64,000 bases of DNA from Azospirillum sp. TSO22-1 (GCF_003116015.1 NZ_LGQZ01000033.1:28372-92371), one strand, 5' to 3'. Shown: positions 34,856 to 44,061, numbered from the stretch's first letter. The notes: a model not told the origin generated them from the letters alone. Translations and numbers: made by a program.

Positions 34856-35743
34856 GTGCCCAAGGTCCGCCACTCCCGGCCGAACGCGACCGGGCGGAAC
34901 GACACCGCCCGGTTCGTCGCGCTGCCGCACTACCTGCTGCGGTGCCCGGCATGGCGGACCATGAGCCCGAACGCCAAGGCGCTGCTGCTGGACGTCTGGG
35001 TTCGACACAACGGCGTCAACAACGGCGAGATCGCCTACGCGGTGCGCGAGGCCGAGGGGATCGGGCTGCCGAAGTCCGTCGCCGCCCGCGCGTTCGCCGA
35101 GCTGGTGGAGCGCGGCTTTCTGAAGCTGCACCGCGCCTCGACCTTCACGCTAAAGACGAAGGAGGCCCGCGCCTGGGAGCTGACGGCGGAGCGCCGCGGC
35201 GACCAGCCGGCGTCCAAGGACTTCATGCGGTGGCGGCCGGAGACGGCAAACGAGCCCGCAAACGCCGCTGCCACAAACAGAACACGGTCCCTCCAGCGGG
35301 ACGCTCAGTCCCTCCAGCGGGACAGCAAACCGGTTTGCGCAACGATGTTGCCGACTTCAGTCCCTCCACCGGGACTGTCAGGGGCTCAAACAGGGGTTCC
35401 ACGGTCCCGCCAGGGGGACACTTCTATTCTACCATGGGGGCCTGGACAAACCGCGCCCAGCCCGACCTCGCGCAGCCGCCGGTACACCACGTCCAATGCT
35501 GCGATCTTCTCGGAGACGAACAGCACCGTCTTCCGCTCCGCCAAGCATTGGGCGACCAGGTTGGCGATGGTCTGGCTCTTGCCGGTGCCCGGAGGTCCGA
35601 CGAGGACGAAGTCCTTTCCCTTGGCCGCGGCCATCACGGCGGAGAGCTGCGAGGAATCGGCCGGCAGCGGGCAGAAGGTCTGTTCCGGCCCGTGGGTGGA
35701 GTCGAGCGTGCGGGGCGACGGGAAGGCGACGCCGGACACGTAG
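34856..35743 (+). CDS. Winged-helix replication initiator-like protein, 3' end altered
   Basis: The first ~110 residues (ATGRNDTARFVALPHYLLRC, then SPNAKALLLDVWVRHNGVNN, then KSVAARAFAELVERGFLKL) form the winged helix of a phage or plasmid initiator-type protein. A linker follows that is encoded by four GTCCCTCCAGCGGGAC repeats. From about 35450 the frame only reads through DNA that codes for the truncated helicase on the other strand, so the true C-terminus is lost or ends near there. GTG 34856 is the likely start; a TTG at 34835 is in frame. It is the second initiator-like gene in this element. Confidence 0.62.
   Translation: MPKVRHSRPNATGRNDTARFVALPHYLLRCPAWRTMSPNAKALLLDVWVRHNGVNNGEIAYAVREAEGIGLPKSVAARAFAELVERGFLKLHRASTFTLKTKEARAWELTAERRGDQPASKDFMRWRPETANEPANAAATNRTRSLQRDAQSLQRDSKPVCATMLPTSVPPPGLSGAQTGVPRSRQGDTSILPWGPGQTAPSPTSRSRRYTTSNAAIFSETNSTVFRSAKHWATRLAMVWLLPVPGGPTRTKSFPLAAAITAESCEESAGSGQKVCSGPWVESSVRGDGKATPDT
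35287..35419 (+). repeat. Four-copy short palindrome array inside the second initiator-like gene
   Basis: GTCCCTCCAGCGGGAC occurs at 35287-35302 and 35308-35323, and close variants at 35360-35375 and 35404-35419. Each has GTCCC/GGGAC inverted ends. Such sites inside an initiator gene suggest an origin, as at 17295-17389. Confidence 0.68.
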
Positions 35744-37725
35744 GGGTCGCGCGGCGTCTCGATCAGGTGCCGCACCACCGGGTTCCGCTTTAGCTGGTCG
35801 GTGCGGTCGACCAGATCCTTCCACATCAGGTACTTGGCGAAGGAGAAGGTGGCGAGCACCACGTCCTCCACGACCTCCCACCCCTTGATATCCTTCACCG
35901 CCAGGGCGACCGCCTTCCAGATGCCGGCGATGTCGAGGCCGCTCTCGTCCCGCGGCAGTTCGCCTTCGGCCACCGGGATGGCGAGCCGGAAGTCCTGCCG
36001 CAGCATTTGCAGGAGGGTCGGGTTGAAGCGCGGCTCGTCGTCGTGCAGGACGAGGCTGAAGCCGGAGCGGACGCTCTTGCGGTGCAGGGTCACCGGAATG
36101 AGGATCAGCGGCGCGCGGTAGCGCTTATCGTCCTTGGCGTCGCGCGTCCACGACAGGAAGCCGAGGGCCAGGAACAGCGTGTTGGCGCCGCCCTCCTGGA
36201 GCGAGTTGCGGGCGAAGCGGTACAGCTCCGTCAGCCGTGAGTCCAACTCGTCGGCGTTCGTGCCGACCAGTACCTCGTTGCGGCGCAGGGCGTCCAGCGC
36301 GTGCTCCCGGCGCAGGTCCTCCTGGGTGCGCTCCTCGTGGATGGCTTGGCTGCGCGGATCGGCTCCATCCATCAGGTTGGGCCGCGGCAGCAGCTTCAGC
36401 GCCCGCCCCTCCGCCAGCAGATCCTCCAATAGGCCGGGGTTCGGCGCGTCCAGCTTGAGAGACCGCTTGCCCGCCCGGAAGTTGAGCAGCGTGTTGCGCA
36501 GCGAGAGGTCCAGCAGCTTCCGCTGCCATTTCTCCAGACGGGTCTGCGGCCCGGCCGGAGCGGAGTCCTCGACCGGCCCGGCCGCATCTTCCTCCAGGTC
36601 CGCCGGCGCCTCGTCGAAGGTCGGCGGCTCCGGCGCCGTCGGCACGCTGGCATCCGCCAGGATCACGGGAGCCTCGGCGCTCGCCAGCGGGCGGATGCGC
36701 TGCACGCGGGCTCGGCGGATGTCCACTGCCAGCTCGAACGCGTGCTCCTCCTGATCCGAGATCTGCCGCGCGCCCTGGTCGGTTGCTACCTTGAACGAAG
36801 GACACGGCCGTTGGGCGATCAGCGTCGTCTCGAAGAGAACCATCTCCTTGAGCTTGACCCGCTTGCGCAGGGCCGTCACGTCATCCACCACCGGAGTGGA
36901 AAAGTCCTCCTTCACCAGCCAGACGCCAGCGAAGGCATGCCCGTGCGTGAAGACGACCAGGGGATTGAGGCCGCAATGCTCCAGCGCAGCGCAGAACAGA
37001 AGAGTGGTGTCCAGACACGTGGCAAGACCGGTATCGACGATCTGCGAGGGCCCGCGCACCTTTTGGCCGGCGTGCTCGAAGCTGGGGGGCGGCAGGGCGT
37101 AGTCGAGCCCGAGGGTGCCGACCGCTGACCATACGGCCGACGCCAGCTCCCACGCGCGCTTGGGCCCGCTGGCGTAGCCATCGAGTGATCCGCTCTTGCC
37201 GGCCAGCCGCAGGACTTCGGCCGCCTGCTTCAGCAGGCGTTCGATCGCGGGATCGTTCGGCTGGACGAAGGCGGCCACCATCTCCGGAATGTGGCCAACA
37301 CCGCCCCACTGGTTGCGGGCGAGGAGTTCGACGCACATGTCCAGACCGGCCACGGTCTCGCCGCCGGCGGTGGCGGAGAGGCGCGCAGTGGCCTTTTCTG
37401 CCTCCGTCAGCCGACCGAGCATGGCACCGTCGAGCGCCACGTCGAGCTTGGGCACGCGGTACCGCTGTCCTGGCCCAACCGTATCAATCCGCCACGTCTT
37501 CGGCGCGAAGAACGCCGGTTCCGAAGACAAGGTCAACTCGATCTCTTCGAGAGGGGAGGTCCCGTCGTTGATCAGCGTAAGCTCGTGCAGAATGGGTACG
37601 GCATTCTGGTAAAAGGCGAGGTTCAGACGAGGGGTGATCGTTGCCTCGATGCGAATTGGAACCGGCGCATCCGATGTCGTTTCCGCTACTGCGTCGAGGG
37701 AATCTGCTTCGTTGATCGAGCCCAT
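35386..37725 (-). pseudogene. Truncated DUF4011-type helicase
   Basis: The leftward frame from ATG 37725 reads as the N-terminal part of a large superfamily 1 helicase. A beta-rich N-terminus and a DUF4011 region (RLEKWQRKLLDLSLRNTLLN) are followed by the start of the helicase domain, with Walker A VGPPGTGKSQTIANL around Lys716. After YRRLREVGLG the homology stops near 35458 and about 20 unrelated residues lead to a stop. Intact relatives are much longer, so motor motifs II-VI and the C-terminus are missing. Related DUF4011 helicases occur in anti-phage loci, so this may be a decayed defence gene. Confidence 0.72.
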
Positions 37726-37898
37726 CGTCGATACCGAGTGCTTTGCCTGGCCACGCCACAGTGGCGCCTTCGGCGGGAAGCAAAAGCCTATCATGCTCGT
37801 ATTTGGCGATGCGATTCCTTCTTTTCTCCTATTTGTCAGGAAGCTCGAAATGGCGCGGGCTTGCCGAGGTGGCTGCGGCTGCGCGCTTTCTTCAGAGC

Positions 37899-39284
37899 TT
37901 ACTTCGAGGACACCGGCTTGAGCGGCACGACGTTGTTGGTCTCGTCGCCCTGGTCGGCGGCCTTGGTCCGGGCGCTCGCGTCGAGCGCCGCGGTGATGCG
38001 CCCCTCGACCTTGTCGGAGAGGTCGCGCAGCGGGTCGGCGTCGCGGTTGACGTAACGGCCGGTCATCGCCAGCGTCTTGTGCCCGAGCTTGTCGCGTACC
38101 AGGAAAGCGTTGGCCCCGGCGTTGCCGGCGTAGGTGCCGACGGTATGCCGCATGTCGTGGATGCGGACGTCCGTGATCCCGGCCGGCAGGGGCGTTCGGG
38201 CTGCGGCGGCAGCCTCCATGCACTCGCCGTAGGTTGGCCGCCGTTCGAGCTGTTGCTCGAGCTGGAGGACCAGCGCACCGGCCGGTGTGTCCGGCGCCTC
38301 CCTCCAGAGCGCCACGGTCGCGATCTCGCGGATCCGCTCCCAGGCATGCGTGATGGTGCTCTTGGACAGCGGCTTGTCGGGGTCGCGGGAGGGCAGCACC
38401 CACTTCCCGTTCCGCGGCATGTCCGCCAGGAGGGCGATGGTGTGCGCGCCGATGGCGTGGCGCCGGGCGCCGGACTTGCCGCGTTCCGTCGGGATCATCA
38501 AGGCACCTTCGGCGAGCCTGACTTCGCTCCAGCGCAGCCCCACCACCTCCGAGAGCCGGCAGCCCGTCAGCAGCAGCAGGCGAATGCCGTTCAACACGCT
38601 GGCCTGCTCGATCTGCTCGCGCTCGTTCAGGACTTGGCCGACCGCGGCGATCTCCGCCACCGACAAGAAGCGTTCGCGCTCCGTTTCCTTGTAGCGCTGG
38701 ATCCCCTCGCAGGGGTTGGTGCGCCTGGGGCGGAGGTGCCAGAGTTCGGCGAGGGCGAACATCTTGGACAGCACCGCCAACGTCTGGTTCGCCTGGCGCG
38801 GCGTGCCCCTCATCGCGTGGTGCAGCTTGGCGACGTCGGCGCTGGAGACCTTTTCGAGTGGAAGGCGCCCGAGGGCTGGTCGGATCTGCTTGGTGACGAG
38901 GCGCCGGAACTCCGCCGCGGTGGTGGCGCGGTTCTTCTCCTCGACGTGCTCCTCAAGGTAGCGGTCGGCGAGGTCATCGACCGTGATCGCCTTCTCGCGG
39001 ACCTTGCGACGTTCATCGGCCGGGTCCTTCGCCTCGGCCGCCAAGCGCAGCAGCCGTTCGGCTTCCGTCCGGGCTGTGTCGGGGGTGTACGCGCCGTGCG
39101 CGCCGATGGTGTAGCGCTTCGGTGTCCCCCGACCGCCGCCGACGCGGTACTGGACGATGTAGACCTTCTTGCCTACCGGCGTGACCTTCAGGCCGAAGCC
39201 CTTCAGGTCGGCGTCCCAAACGAAGACGTCGCGCTCGCCGGGGGCGGTGCTGTCCACCAGCCGCTTCGTGATCCTCGCCTGCAT
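37899..39284 (-). CDS. Tyrosine recombinase, DUF4102-type integrase
   Basis: 461 aa. The N-terminal arm-binding DUF4102-like domain (LKGFGLKVTPVGKKVYIVQY) and a core-binding SAM-like domain precede the catalytic domain with Arg in LLLTGCRLSEVVGLRW, HDMRH (HxxR), LGHKTLAMTGRYVN (His and the Tyr nucleophile). It catalyses integration and excision between tRNA-Leu attachment sites. ATG 39284 has GGAGG upstream; the frame is open to 39305. It is transcribed away from attR, 164 bp inside the right end, with arm-type repeats immediately before its start. Confidence 0.95.
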   Translation of the reverse strand: MQARITKRLVDSTAPGERDVFVWDADLKGFGLKVTPVGKKVYIVQYRVGGGRGTPKRYTIGAHGAYTPDTARTEAERLLRLAAEAKDPADERRKVREKAITVDDLADRYLEEHVEEKNRATTAAEFRRLVTKQIRPALGRLPLEKVSSADVAKLHHAMRGTPRQANQTLAVLSKMFALAELWHLRPRRTNPCEGIQRYKETERERFLSVAEIAAVGQVLNEREQIEQASVLNGIRLLLLTGCRLSEVVGLRWSEVRLAEGALMIPTERGKSGARRHAIGAHTIALLADMPRNGKWVLPSRDPDKPLSKSTITHAWERIREIATVALWREAPDTPAGALVLQLEQQLERRPTYGECMEAAAAARTPLPAGITDVRIHDMRHTVGTYAGNAGANAFLVRDKLGHKTLAMTGRYVNRDADPLRDLSDKVEGRITAALDASARTKAADQGDETNNVVPLKPVSSK

Positions 39285-39300
39285 GTTCGCCTCCACCGTC

Positions 39301-39322
39301 AGCAATCACCCAGCAATCACCG
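39301..39322 (+). repeat. Candidate integrase arm-type sites, right end
   Basis: Tandem AGCAATCAC (39301-39309) and AGCAATCACCG (39312-39322), the same pair, spacing and orientation as at 13616-13637. They overlap the upstream region of the integrase, so integrase binding could also control its own gene. Confidence 0.65.
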
Positions 39323-39447
39323 CGGCTCAAAAACACCCAATCGGCGACAAACCAGCGCAACGCCGTTCGGCACCAAAACCTTGATACCACAAGGCTTTCG
39401 CAAAGCCCATCAGAACACCGCAAAATCGCACAAAATCATCGGCGTCA

Positions 39448-39506
39448 GACTTAAAATCCGCAGCCGGAAACGGCGTGGGGGTTCGACTCCCCCGGCCCGC
39501 ACCATT
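39448..39506 (+). repeat. attR: right 59-nt direct repeat (3' part of tRNA-Leu)
   Basis: Repeats 13497-13555 with one mismatch. It lacks the 5' half of a tRNA, so it is the displaced original 3' end of the host tRNA-Leu gene, not a functional tRNA. Confidence 0.92.
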
Positions 39507-39547
39507 CGCTCCCTCCTCTCGACCCGTCAGGGGAGGTCGCCGCCGGT

Positions 39548-39943
39548 TCAGTGCACGGCGGCGCCGGCCTCCATCCCACTGACGAACTCGTCGAGGCGGC
39601 GGTCCTCGACGGTGCGGTGGTCGAGCACGAGGTGCAGCAGGAACGGCATCTCCTGCCGGACCAGCCCGTCGTCGCGGCGCTCCGCCGCGGCGGCCAGCTT
39701 GTCCACGAAACGGCGGATCAGCCCATGCGTCTCCTCGTGCCGGCCGGCGTCGGGGTAGCGGGTGGCGTCCATCAGGTCGCGCTCGTGCGCGAAATGCTCC
39801 GCGAAGGCGGCGCCGAGGCTGTGCAGCTCCGCGGTCAGGGCGGCGTCCGCCGGCCCGCTCAAGCTCTCCTCGTAGAGGCGTCCGAGTTGGTCGAGGATGT
39901 GGTGGTATTCGCTGGCCAACGCCCGCAGATAGGTCGCGCCCAT
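39548..39943 (-). CDS. Hemerythrin-like domain protein
   Basis: 131 aa from the ATG at 39943. The di-iron ligands of a hemerythrin are recognisable: the His in SEYHHILDQ, FAEHFAHERDLMD, the His in GRHEETHGLI, and HLVLDHRTVEDRRLDEF. Such proteins bind O2 or NO, often as sensors in microaerobic bacteria. The ATG at 39961 is also in frame, but GGAAGGG is better placed for 39943. It is the first chromosomal gene after attR. Confidence 0.85.
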   Translation of the reverse strand: MGATYLRALASEYHHILDQLGRLYEESLSGPADAALTAELHSLGAAFAEHFAHERDLMDATRYPDAGRHEETHGLIRRFVDKLAAAAERRDDGLVRQEMPFLLHLVLDHRTVEDRRLDEFVSGMEAGAAVH

Positions 39944-40201
39944 ACCGCGATGCCCTTCCATCGCATCAAGTCGGCTGGAATACTATCAGAATTCGTCGAA
40001 AACGCACGCGCGGCAAGTTGAGGCGGGTTGTCGCATGCCGGAAGTCTTTCCTTTGCATCTCATAATGCTGGACGAATTCAGCGAGAATTCATGGAGTATT
40101 TTCGGCAAAACGGCGTGATCTCGCCGGCATGGCAAGCAATCATTAACCAACGCGGCGCACGGTGCCGTTCCACGCGACGCAGCACCGGAGCCACCGCCAC
40201 C

Positions 40202-40420
40202 ATGACCGTCATGACCGCCGTATCACGCCGGATCGCCGACCTGACGGCGCAGGAGACCACCATCGTGCGGCACGCCTACGATGCCGGGCGGTTGCACGAG
40301 GATCACGACGGCGCCTTTTCACTGGCGATGAGCGTGCTGCGCGGCCTGCGGCCGGGCCTGCCGCTGGCGCTTCTGGCGGCGGAACTGGACGGACTGCTGA
40401 CCAACGCGTCCGTCGGCTGA
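40202..40420 (+). CDS. Small hypothetical protein (72 aa)
   Basis: A helical protein (SRRIADLTAQETTIVRHAYD, then LALLAAELDGLLTN) without signal peptide. The ATG at 40202 is preferred; the frame is open to 40028 but that part is unlikely to be coding. No family is recognised. Divergently placed to the hemerythrin-like gene. Confidence 0.5.
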   Translation: MTVMTAVSRRIADLTAQETTIVRHAYDAGRLHEDHDGAFSLAMSVLRGLRPGLPLALLAAELDGLLTNASVG

Positions 40421-40479
40421 TGCAAGCGTGCAATCATTCGATAGTGTGCCGGCCGGCTTTTTGGCCGGACACTGAACGG

Positions 40480-40686
40480 TCAGCGGGTCGAGCCCTCGTC
40501 CGGCAAGCAGTAGGCCTTGTACACGATCTTGCCGCGCCGCAGGTCGACCAGTTCCAGCGTGCCCGAAATGTTGCTTGAGTTAAGAAACTTTTCAAGCATC
40601 TGGGTCGCCTCGACCAAATACTTTAAGGTTACTTCTTCGCTACCGTCAGGTCCCGGTTGGACAAGGCAGTTTATTTCATAGTGCAC
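40480..40686 (-). CDS. Small hypothetical protein (68 aa)
   Basis: A beta-alpha-beta-like small protein (VHYEINCLVQPGPDGSEEVT, then TLELVDLRRGKIVYKAYCLP). The GTG at 40686 has GGGA upstream; a TTG at 40719 would add 11 residues. AT-richer than nearby genes. Function not recognised. Confidence 0.45.
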   Translation of the reverse strand: MHYEINCLVQPGPDGSEEVTLKYLVEATQMLEKFLNSSNISGTLELVDLRRGKIVYKAYCLPDEGSTR

Positions 40687-40719
40687 GGTACAGTTCCCGT
40701 CCGAACAGGGGCTGATCAA

Positions 40720-41025
40720 CCGCTGAGAAGCCGGTTATACTCCGCCAGGACAGCAAGTCAATCGCGGCGTGCCGTATCACGGACGCCTTTCAAGTCCGCG
40801 CAAAAACAATTTTATTTCAAAAATCGTCCTGGTCGTGTGGGTGCGGCGACATATAATTATTTAACGCGCCCGTTCATCTGCTGACGGGGGCCGGCCGGGC
40901 GGGTGTTGTCCTACGACGAAGGATCTATCCATCCAGGGCGGCAGAAACCCCCGCCGCCGAACGCCCGGTGGCGGGGTTGAACCCGTTGCTGCGCCTGGAC
41001 CGACTCGGGGCAGCGCGGAGCGCTC
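40720..41025. other. Intergenic region between the small gene and the PBP gene
   Basis: About 300 bases with an AT-rich core (40800-40865). No gene or clear terminator seen. The AT-rich part may hold the promoter of the leftward 40480 gene. Confidence 0.35.
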
Positions 41026-44000
41026 CTACAGCTTGGCGGCCGGCTTCGGCTTGGTCGGTTCGGTGCCGGCGGTGTGGGTGTTGGTCGGGTCGATCAGCGG
41101 CTGCAGCGCCGGGGCGAGACTCTTGAGCAACTGCGCCGGCAGCGCCGAGGTGAAGCGGTAGTGGTCGGCTTCCGGCCCGTGCACGAAGGCGGTCATGGTG
41201 CCGAAGAAGCGGTCGCCGATGTAGAAGACGAAGGTCGCCGTGCGGTTCACCGCGCGGGATTCGATCAGGTGGCCGCCGGGGCCGTAGCGGTCCAGCCGGT
41301 GGTCGCCGGTGCCGGTCTTGCCGCCGATCGGGATGATCTGCCCGGCCGGGTCCTTGAACGAGCCCCAGACGCGCTTGGCGGTGCCGTTCTGCGCCACGTC
41401 CATCAGCGCCTTGCGCAGCGTCGCGGCGATCTCCGGCTTCAGCACCCGCCGACCGCCCATCGGCCCCAGGCCGACCACCGCCTCGTACGGCGTGCCGGCG
41501 GCGAAGTGCAGCTTGTTGACGCGCACGGTCGGCTGGCGCACCCCGTCGTTGAGGATGATGCCCATCAGCTCGGCCAGCGCCGCCGGCCGGTCGGCGGAGC
41601 TGCCGATGGCGGTGGCGAAGGAGGGGATCAGGTCGAACGGGTAGCCCAGCTTCTTCCAGCTCTCGCCGATGCGCAGGAAGGCCTCTTCCTCCAGGCCGAT
41701 GCGGATGCGCGTGTTCTGCGCCTGCTGGCCCTTCTTGAACAGCCACTTGTAGCTTTCCTGGCGCTTGTCGGCCGACGCGTCCAGCACGTCCTGCCGCCTG
41801 GCGCCGGGGGTCTTCTGCAGATGGGCCACCAGCCACAGCTCCAGCGGATGCACGCGCGCCAGATAGCCCAGGTCGTTCAGCGGGAACTTGTCCGGCCCGT
41901 ACTTGGTGTAGAGCTTGGCGATCTCGTCGTCGCCCAGGTGCGCGTCGGGCAACCGCGCGCGCATGAACCGGGCGAAGGCGTCCACCCCGGCCTCCGGCCG
42001 GACGTAGCGGAACACCACCGCCAGCCGGTGCGGCGCCGGCCGGGTGCGGCTGGCCAGCAGGGCCAGCGCCTCGTCGGGGGTGCGCTTGCGGTAGTCGTTG
42101 TAGAAGCGGTTGAGGAAGTCGCTGCCTTCCTTGTCGGCGAAGCGCGCCAGATAGGCCTGCCGCGCCGGGTGGTCGGCGTTCTGCAGGATCTCGGCGGAAT
42201 CGTCGCCGCCCTCGGCCGAGTAGAACTGCACCACGTCGCGCATGATGCGGATGAACGGCAGGTTGACCGAGTTACGCAGCGACTCGGTGACGGTCAGGAT
42301 GCTGCCGTTGTCCTTGTTGTTGAAGTTCACGAAGGTGTGCAGCCCGCCGCCGGTGAAGAACGCCTCCGCCGGGCTGGCCGAGTAGCGGCGCTCCATGGCG
42401 GCGTCGAGCATGGCCGGCAGGCTGCGGTCCCTGGCGGCGATCAGCCACTCCGCCGCCCAGCGCGTCAGGTTGTCGGATGCCTCGTCCTGCACGTCCACCA
42501 GGAACTCGCGCGGCAGGTGGCCGTAGCGGGTGTGCAGCTCGGCGACGATCTCTAGGTAGGTGGTCAGCGTGCGCAGCTTGGCGGTGGAGCCGAGGTCGAG
42601 CTTGGCGCCCTCGTTGATGTCCAGCGGCTGGTCGTAGTTGTCGGCCTGGACGCGCAGGTGGTTGGCGTCGGTCCCGCGCTCGTACAGCGTGATCGAGTAG
42701 ATGATCTTCGACAGGTCGTTGCCCTTGACGTCGAGCAGGCGCTCGCCCGTCAGGCCCATCTGGGCGGCGAAGGCGGGGTCGTTCAGCTTCGCCAGCGTCT
42801 CCACCACCCGTTGCTGGGTCGGGTTGTCCAGCGACGTCTCCACCGTCACGTCGGTGCGGTCGAGCTGGTAGAGGCTCGGCACGTTCAGCATGGACAGGAG
42901 GCGCGCGCGGATGGCGTTGGGCGCCTTCTGCTCGATGAAGGAGGCGGTCTGCGCCGGCGGCGGCTCGTCGCGGAACTTCAGCCGGGTGGCCAGCGCCGCG
43001 TCGCGCAGCGTGGCGTCGATGACGCCGGCCTGCGCCATCACGCGCAGGTAGCTGTTGGCCAGCGTCTCCAGGGCGTTGCGGTCGGCGATCAGGTAGTGCG
43101 AGGGCCGGCGCTGCGCCAGCATCAGGCTCAGCACCTGCTTGTAGGCCAGCGCCTTCAGCTGCAGCGTGCGGGCGTCCGGCGCCGGCTCCGACAGCGCCTT
43201 GACGGCCAGCGCCAGGTCGGTGCCGTACCACGCCCACAGCCCGTCGCCCAGCCCGTTGACCTCGCCGAAGCCCAGTCGCCCGGTGAGCGGCGTGGAGTTC
43301 AGGTAGTCCACCAGGATGCGGCGGCGGGCCAGCGTGGTGTCCTCGCCGTCGAGATAGGCGCGCACCGAGGCGGAGGCCATCTGGCGCAGCTTCTCCGACG
43401 CGCCGGTGGTCTGGCCGTCGGGGGAGTGACGGTACTTCTCGATCTGCGTCGCCAGCGTCGAGCCGCCGGGCGAACGGCTGCCCGGCTTGATGACCTGGAT
43501 GGGCAGCGACAGCACGGCGGCGCCGAATCGCTCCCACTCCACGGCCGGGTTGCGGCGCGCCTCGTCGGCGTTCAGCAGCTCGCGGTTCTCGATGAACAGC
43601 AGCGTGTCGGCGACCAGCGGCGGCACGTCCTCGAAGCGGGTGAACACCCGCTCCGGATAACGGGCGGAGAACAGCGCCGAGCCGTTGCGGTCGAGCAGCG
43701 TCAGGCCGCCGCGCGTCTTCTCGTGGTAGATCGGGAAGCCGCCCTTCGCCATGAACTGGTCGAGCGTGGGGGAGAGCGTGGCCTGCATCTCCACCGCGTA
43801 CATGTCGTCGGTCAGCGCCTTCAGCTGGTTGGGCAGCGCGGTGTAGCCCAGGCGCTCGTTGTACGGCCCCATGGTCGGGTAGCGGGCGGCCGGGTTCGGC
43901 CCGTCCTTCAAGGCGTACGTCATGTCCTTGGCGTAGGACGACAGCAGCTTCGCCTGCAACCGCGAGGTGCGCATCTCCTCCATGCCGACGGCCGCCGCCC

Positions 44001-44061
44001 CGCCGAGCAGAGCCAGCGTGGATACGCCGAGGATCGACCGCCGCCAGAAAGACCAGGACAT
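41026..44061 (-). CDS. Penicillin-binding protein: GT51 transglycosylase and transpeptidase domains
   Basis: 1011 aa. An N-terminal membrane anchor (residues ~8-25) is followed by a GT51-type glycosyltransferase part (LLFIENRELL and GGSTLATQIEKYRHSPDGQT). The transpeptidase domain has SxxK as Ser492-Thr-Ala-Lys495, an SVN motif (LRNSVNLPF), and KTGT at 915-918. It would polymerise and cross-link peptidoglycan in the periplasm. It is longer than typical class A PBPs, and the GT51 motif 1 is ENREL rather than the usual EDRxF, so the glycosyltransferase may be atypical. ATG 44061 is chosen; a TTG at 44103 is in frame. Confidence 0.85.
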   Translation of the reverse strand: MSWSFWRRSILGVSTLALLGGAAAVGMEEMRTSRLQAKLLSSYAKDMTYALKDGPNPAARYPTMGPYNERLGYTALPNQLKALTDDMYAVEMQATLSPTLDQFMAKGGFPIYHEKTRGGLTLLDRNGSALFSARYPERVFTRFEDVPPLVADTLLFIENRELLNADEARRNPAVEWERFGAAVLSLPIQVIKPGSRSPGGSTLATQIEKYRHSPDGQTTGASEKLRQMASASVRAYLDGEDTTLARRRILVDYLNSTPLTGRLGFGEVNGLGDGLWAWYGTDLALAVKALSEPAPDARTLQLKALAYKQVLSLMLAQRRPSHYLIADRNALETLANSYLRVMAQAGVIDATLRDAALATRLKFRDEPPPAQTASFIEQKAPNAIRARLLSMLNVPSLYQLDRTDVTVETSLDNPTQQRVVETLAKLNDPAFAAQMGLTGERLLDVKGNDLSKIIYSITLYERGTDANHLRVQADNYDQPLDINEGAKLDLGSTAKLRTLTTYLEIVAELHTRYGHLPREFLVDVQDEASDNLTRWAAEWLIAARDRSLPAMLDAAMERRYSASPAEAFFTGGGLHTFVNFNNKDNGSILTVTESLRNSVNLPFIRIMRDVVQFYSAEGGDDSAEILQNADHPARQAYLARFADKEGSDFLNRFYNDYRKRTPDEALALLASRTRPAPHRLAVVFRYVRPEAGVDAFARFMRARLPDAHLGDDEIAKLYTKYGPDKFPLNDLGYLARVHPLELWLVAHLQKTPGARRQDVLDASADKRQESYKWLFKKGQQAQNTRIRIGLEEEAFLRIGESWKKLGYPFDLIPSFATAIGSSADRPAALAELMGIILNDGVRQPTVRVNKLHFAAGTPYEAVVGLGPMGGRRVLKPEIAATLRKALMDVAQNGTAKRVWGSFKDPAGQIIPIGGKTGTGDHRLDRYGPGGHLIESRAVNRTATFVFYIGDRFFGTMTAFVHGPEADHYRFTSALPAQLLKSLAPALQPLIDPTNTHTAGTEPTKPKPAAKL

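Larger units (their letters stand above)
13497..39506. mobile_element. Integrated element in tRNA-Leu(UAA): phage-replication/mobilisation hybrid, about 26 kb
   Basis: It is bounded by a 59-nt direct repeat of the tRNA 3' part (13497-13555 and 39448-39506, one mismatch). A tyrosine integrase sits 160 bp inside the right end. Cargo includes an AlpA-like regulator, a DnaB-like helicase, two winged-helix initiator-like proteins with repeat arrays, a 1263-aa virion-like protein, a MobV-type relaxase, an XRE repressor operon with HipA-like and HIRAN-like genes, and small possibly exported proteins. No large terminase, portal, major capsid or tail genes are seen. A degraded prophage, a phage satellite or a mobilisable island are all possible. 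Confidence 0.88.

Noticed and set aside
39448..39506. Second tRNA-Leu gene
   Set aside because: Only the 3' part is present; the sequence before 39448 does not form the acceptor or D arm.
40028..40201. Upstream extension of the 72-aa gene
   Set aside because: AT-rich, no ribosome site at the upstream start, composition unlike coding DNA here.
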